The notes beneath the pieces are model-generated. The model saw nothing but the letters and a program-made list of their open reading frames with translations. It was not told where the DNA came from and made no database searches. Shown here one piece after another: positions 14,864 to 16,338 of a DNA stretch of 16,338 nucleotides. The DNA comes from an uncultured Phycisphaera sp. (GTDB taxonomy: Bacteria > Planctomycetota > Phycisphaerae > Phycisphaerales > SM1A02). The translations under genes and the position numbers were made by a program. Each line of letters begins with the position of its first letter. Within the stretch, counting starts at the first letter, position 1. Location of the stretch: NCBI GenBank assembly GCA_937911845.1, contig CALDQF010000094.1, forward strand, positions 1 through 16,338, given 5' to 3'.

Positions 14864-15802
14864 ATGCTCACTGCCCTACTGCTAGCTGCTGCCGAGTACG
14901 ACCCCAAGACGCACGTCCAAGATGTGTTGTTGATGGGGACGAAGGATGCTCCAGTCCTCACGATGCACATGGTGACGCTCGCCCTCAGTGGTCTCATCAC
15001 CGTGGCCATGTTGCTGCTGGTTTCGAAAAGCATCGCCACCGGCCAGGCCGGCGAAGGCAACACGCGGTATCTCACCAGCGGCCGTTTGGGTCAATTTGTG
15101 GAAGCCATGATTTGCTGGCTCCGCGACGAAATGATCGAGCCCGTCCTTGGCACGAGCGGTACGAAGCGTTGGTTGCCGCTGCTCTTGAGCTTGTTCTTCT
15201 TCATTTTGGTGAACAACCTGATCGGGTTGATCCCAATTGTGGACATGCTCCACCTGGGCGGCATGCACACCACTCCTGTTGGTGGTACCGCCACCGGGAA
15301 CTTGGCCATCACCATTGGTCTTGCCGTGGTGTCCTTTGTGATTATTCACTTGCACGGCATCATGGAGTCCGGGGTTGGAGGCTGGTTGGCCCACAACTTT
15401 GCGGGCCTTCCCGTGTTTGGTTTAAACAGCAAGAAAATTGGTGACTTGGGCCTTCTGCCGATTGCCCTTCTGGTGTTCGTTATCGAGGTGGTTGGCCACC
15501 TGATCAAACCATTTGCTTTGGCGGTTCGTCTTTTTGCCAACATGGTGGCTGGCCACACGGTGATGGCCGCTTTGTTTGGCCTTGGAATTACTGCCCTGAA
15601 GAGCATGACAGGGCCGGAAGTCGGGACATTGATTGGTTCGGCTGCAGGCCTCGTCTTTTACTTTCTCGAACTGTTCGTGGCCTTTTTGCAGGCTTTCCTC
15701 TTTATGTTCCTCACCGTGGTGTTCTTGAGTTTGTTCAATCACCACGATGATCATGAGGACGACCACGCTCACGATGCGGCGGAGCCATCCCCCGCACATT
15801 GA
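14864..15802 (+). CDS. atpB: ATP synthase subunit a
   Basis: This 312-residue Fo subunit forms the proton half-channels next to the c-ring. The essential arginine is R222 in KPFALAVRLFANMVAGHTV, with E209 and H212 just before it in IEVVGHLIKP. LFFFILVNNLIGLIPI (110-125) and several further membrane helices complete the family pattern. ATG 14864 is chosen because it follows the upstream stop by four bases and leads into MLTALLLAAAEYDP; the frame is open farther up but only inside the previous gene. The C-terminus carries an unusual acidic, histidine-rich tail (HHDDHEDDHAHD, 293-304). A 79-base gap with a small inverted repeat follows before atpE. Confidence 0.96.
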   Translation: MLTALLLAAAEYDPKTHVQDVLLMGTKDAPVLTMHMVTLALSGLITVAMLLLVSKSIATGQAGEGNTRYLTSGRLGQFVEAMICWLRDEMIEPVLGTSGTKRWLPLLLSLFFFILVNNLIGLIPIVDMLHLGGMHTTPVGGTATGNLAITIGLAVVSFVIIHLHGIMESGVGGWLAHNFAGLPVFGLNSKKIGDLGLLPIALLVFVIEVVGHLIKPFALAVRLFANMVAGHTVMAALFGLGITALKSMTGPEVGTLIGSAAGLVFYFLELFVAFLQAFLFMFLTVVFLSLFNHHDDHEDDHAHDAAEPSPAH

Positions 15803-15807
15803 TGTAT

Positions 15808-15825
15808 TGAACCTTTGGCGGTTCA
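15808..15825 (+). other. Small stem-loop between atpB and atpE
   Basis: TGAACC (15808-15813) and GGTTCA (15820-15825) pair across a six-base loop in the 79-base leader region of atpE. No Shine-Dalgarno core is seen in the last 15 bases before the atpE ATG. A role in raising or setting atpE expression is speculation. Confidence 0.3.
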
Positions 15826-15881
15826 CCCTTGGCGGGGGGTTGAACGGCCGGACCCTGAAGACCGCCGGAGTGCTTCTCAAG

Positions 15882-16160
15882 ATGAACAAGTTGTTCGCGA
15901 TTGTTGCCCCTCTTTTCGTCGCTTCCACCGCAATGGCACAGGACGCCGAAGCTGCCGCCTCCTCCTCGCCAATGATCACCGGCTTTGCCGCTGGCCTCGC
16001 CGTTCTCGGCGCTGGTCTTGGTATCGGCCGCATCGGCGCTACCGCGTGTGAGGCCACCGCTCGTCAGCCTGAAGTGAAGGGTCAGATCTTCACCAACATG
16101 CTGCTTACTGCGGCCCTCATTGAAGGTGTTGCGTTCGCCGCCGTGATCCTCGTCGGTTGA
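15882..16160 (+). CDS. atpE: ATP synthase subunit c with an N-terminal signal sequence
   Basis: This 92-residue proteolipid forms the rotor ring of Fo. After an N-terminal extension come two helices: GFAAGLAVLGAGLGIGRIGATA with the glycine-rich packing motif, then the polar loop ARQPEVKG containing the R-Q-P signature, then FTNMLLTAALIEGVAFAAVILVG with the ion-binding glutamate in ALIEG. The residue after the glutamate is glycine rather than Ser/Thr, which favours protons over sodium. Residues 1-19 (MNKLFAIVAPLFVASTAMA) look like a cleavable signal peptide with an AMA-Q site, a feature of some bacterial c subunits. ATG 15882 is the only start giving this form. A strong hairpin follows the stop. 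Confidence 0.95.
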   Translation: MNKLFAIVAPLFVASTAMAQDAEAAASSSPMITGFAAGLAVLGAGLGIGRIGATACEATARQPEVKGQIFTNMLLTAALIEGVAFAAVILVG

Positions 16161-16176
16161 GTTGAATTGATTTCAC

Positions 16177-16203
16177 GTCGGCCGGGGTCCCGCCTCGGCC
16201 GAC
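16177..16203 (+). terminator. Strong hairpin between atpE and atpF
   Basis: GTCGGCCG (16177-16184) and CGGCCGAC (16196-16203) are exact complements. Inside them GGG can pair with CCT (one G-U), giving an 11-bp stem with a five-base loop. It starts 17 bases after the atpE stop. The tail TTCACCCTTT is only moderately T-rich and the operon goes on, so a partial terminator or a 3' stabiliser of the atpE message is more likely than a full stop. Confidence 0.55.
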
Positions 16204-16227
16204 TTCACCCTTTCACGGAGCCACTGC

Positions 16228-16338
16228 ATGCTCTTTGCTTCCCTTTTGCTGCTCGCGGATGAAGCGGCCCACGCCGCTGGTGACCACGGTCACGATCATG
16301 GTGATCACGGCCATCACGCCGAACACTTGCCGCTGACC
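16228..16338 (+). CDS. atpF: ATP synthase subunit b, N-terminus only (cut by window end)
   Basis: Only 37 codons are visible. The ATG has a good Shine-Dalgarno GGAG (16217-16220) seven bases upstream. The position after atpE is where atpF normally lies. The visible part has a hydrophobic start (MLFASLLLLADEAAHAA), possibly a signal sequence, then a histidine-rich run (20-33, DHGHDHGDHGHHAEH including residue 19). The membrane helix and the coiled-coil stalk that would prove subunit b are outside the window, so the call rests on gene order. Confidence 0.7.
   Translation, partial: MLFASLLLLADEAAHAAGDHGHDHGDHGHHAEHLPLT

Noticed and set aside
15747..15881. Longer subunit c starting inside atpB
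   Set aside because: The added part is an out-of-frame reading of the atpB tail and leader; the 92-residue form starts with a clean signal-like sequence.
1..16338. CRISPR array, tRNA, rRNA or insertion sequence
   Set aside because: Nearly all bases are taken by coding genes and no repeated spacer pattern, cloverleaf candidate or transposase was seen by eye; a tRNA scan was not possible.

Overview
The window is 16.3 kb of densely packed bacterial chromosome with 21 genes on both strands and no gap longer than about 90 bases. I see no mobile element, tRNA, rRNA or CRISPR array. The gene content suggests a Gram-negative bacterium of the Planctomycetota, perhaps the Phycisphaerae. The pointers are an ECF sigma factor with a RskA-type anti-sigma factor, a stand-alone prepilin-like protein with a planctomycete-style head region, few clear Shine-Dalgarno sites, and an ATP synthase operon that begins with two small membrane proteins. 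This placement is inference, not something the sequence proves.

Layout. Positions 1-2915 (+): the end of an M16 zinc-peptidase-family protein, a small unknown protein and a Uup-type ABC-F ATPase. Positions 2962-4358 (-): an ECF sigma factor followed by its membrane anti-sigma factor, divergent from a prepilin-like protein at 4446-5168 (+). Positions 5211-11201 (-): six close-set genes, in transcription order iscS, iscU, an IscA-type carrier, a CysQ/HAL2-type 3'-phosphoadenosine phosphatase, an SLC13 permease with two RCK_C domains, and a divergent endonuclease/exonuclease/phosphatase-fold membrane protein. Positions 11245-13561 (+): panC, nadD and a formamidopyrimidine-DNA glycosylase with no zinc-finger cysteines. 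Positions 13593-14150 (-): nuoI. From 14189 to the end (+): an ATP synthase operon starting with AtpZ-like and AtpI-like genes, then atpB, atpE and the start of atpF.

How the genes fit together. The 6 kb minus-strand run has a sulfur theme. It combines a sulfur-mobilising Fe-S assembly module (IscS, IscU, A-type carrier) with a PAP phosphatase, normally tied to sulfate assimilation, and an oxyanion permease whose start codon overlaps the phosphatase stop. The permease may therefore carry sulfate or a related anion. panC and nadD are cofactor genes (pantothenate/CoA and NAD), with the glycosylase start overlapping the end of nadD. NuoI and the ATP synthase are respiratory energy genes placed back to back.

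The most notable points are the zincless, plant-like finger in the glycosylase, the sulfur cluster, the loss of two usual active-site residues in the phosphatase-fold protein, a roughly 22-residue acidic insertion in the A-type carrier, a perfect 9-bp inverted repeat between iscS and iscU, and a strong hairpin just after atpE. I found no clearly new multi-gene defence or mobile system.
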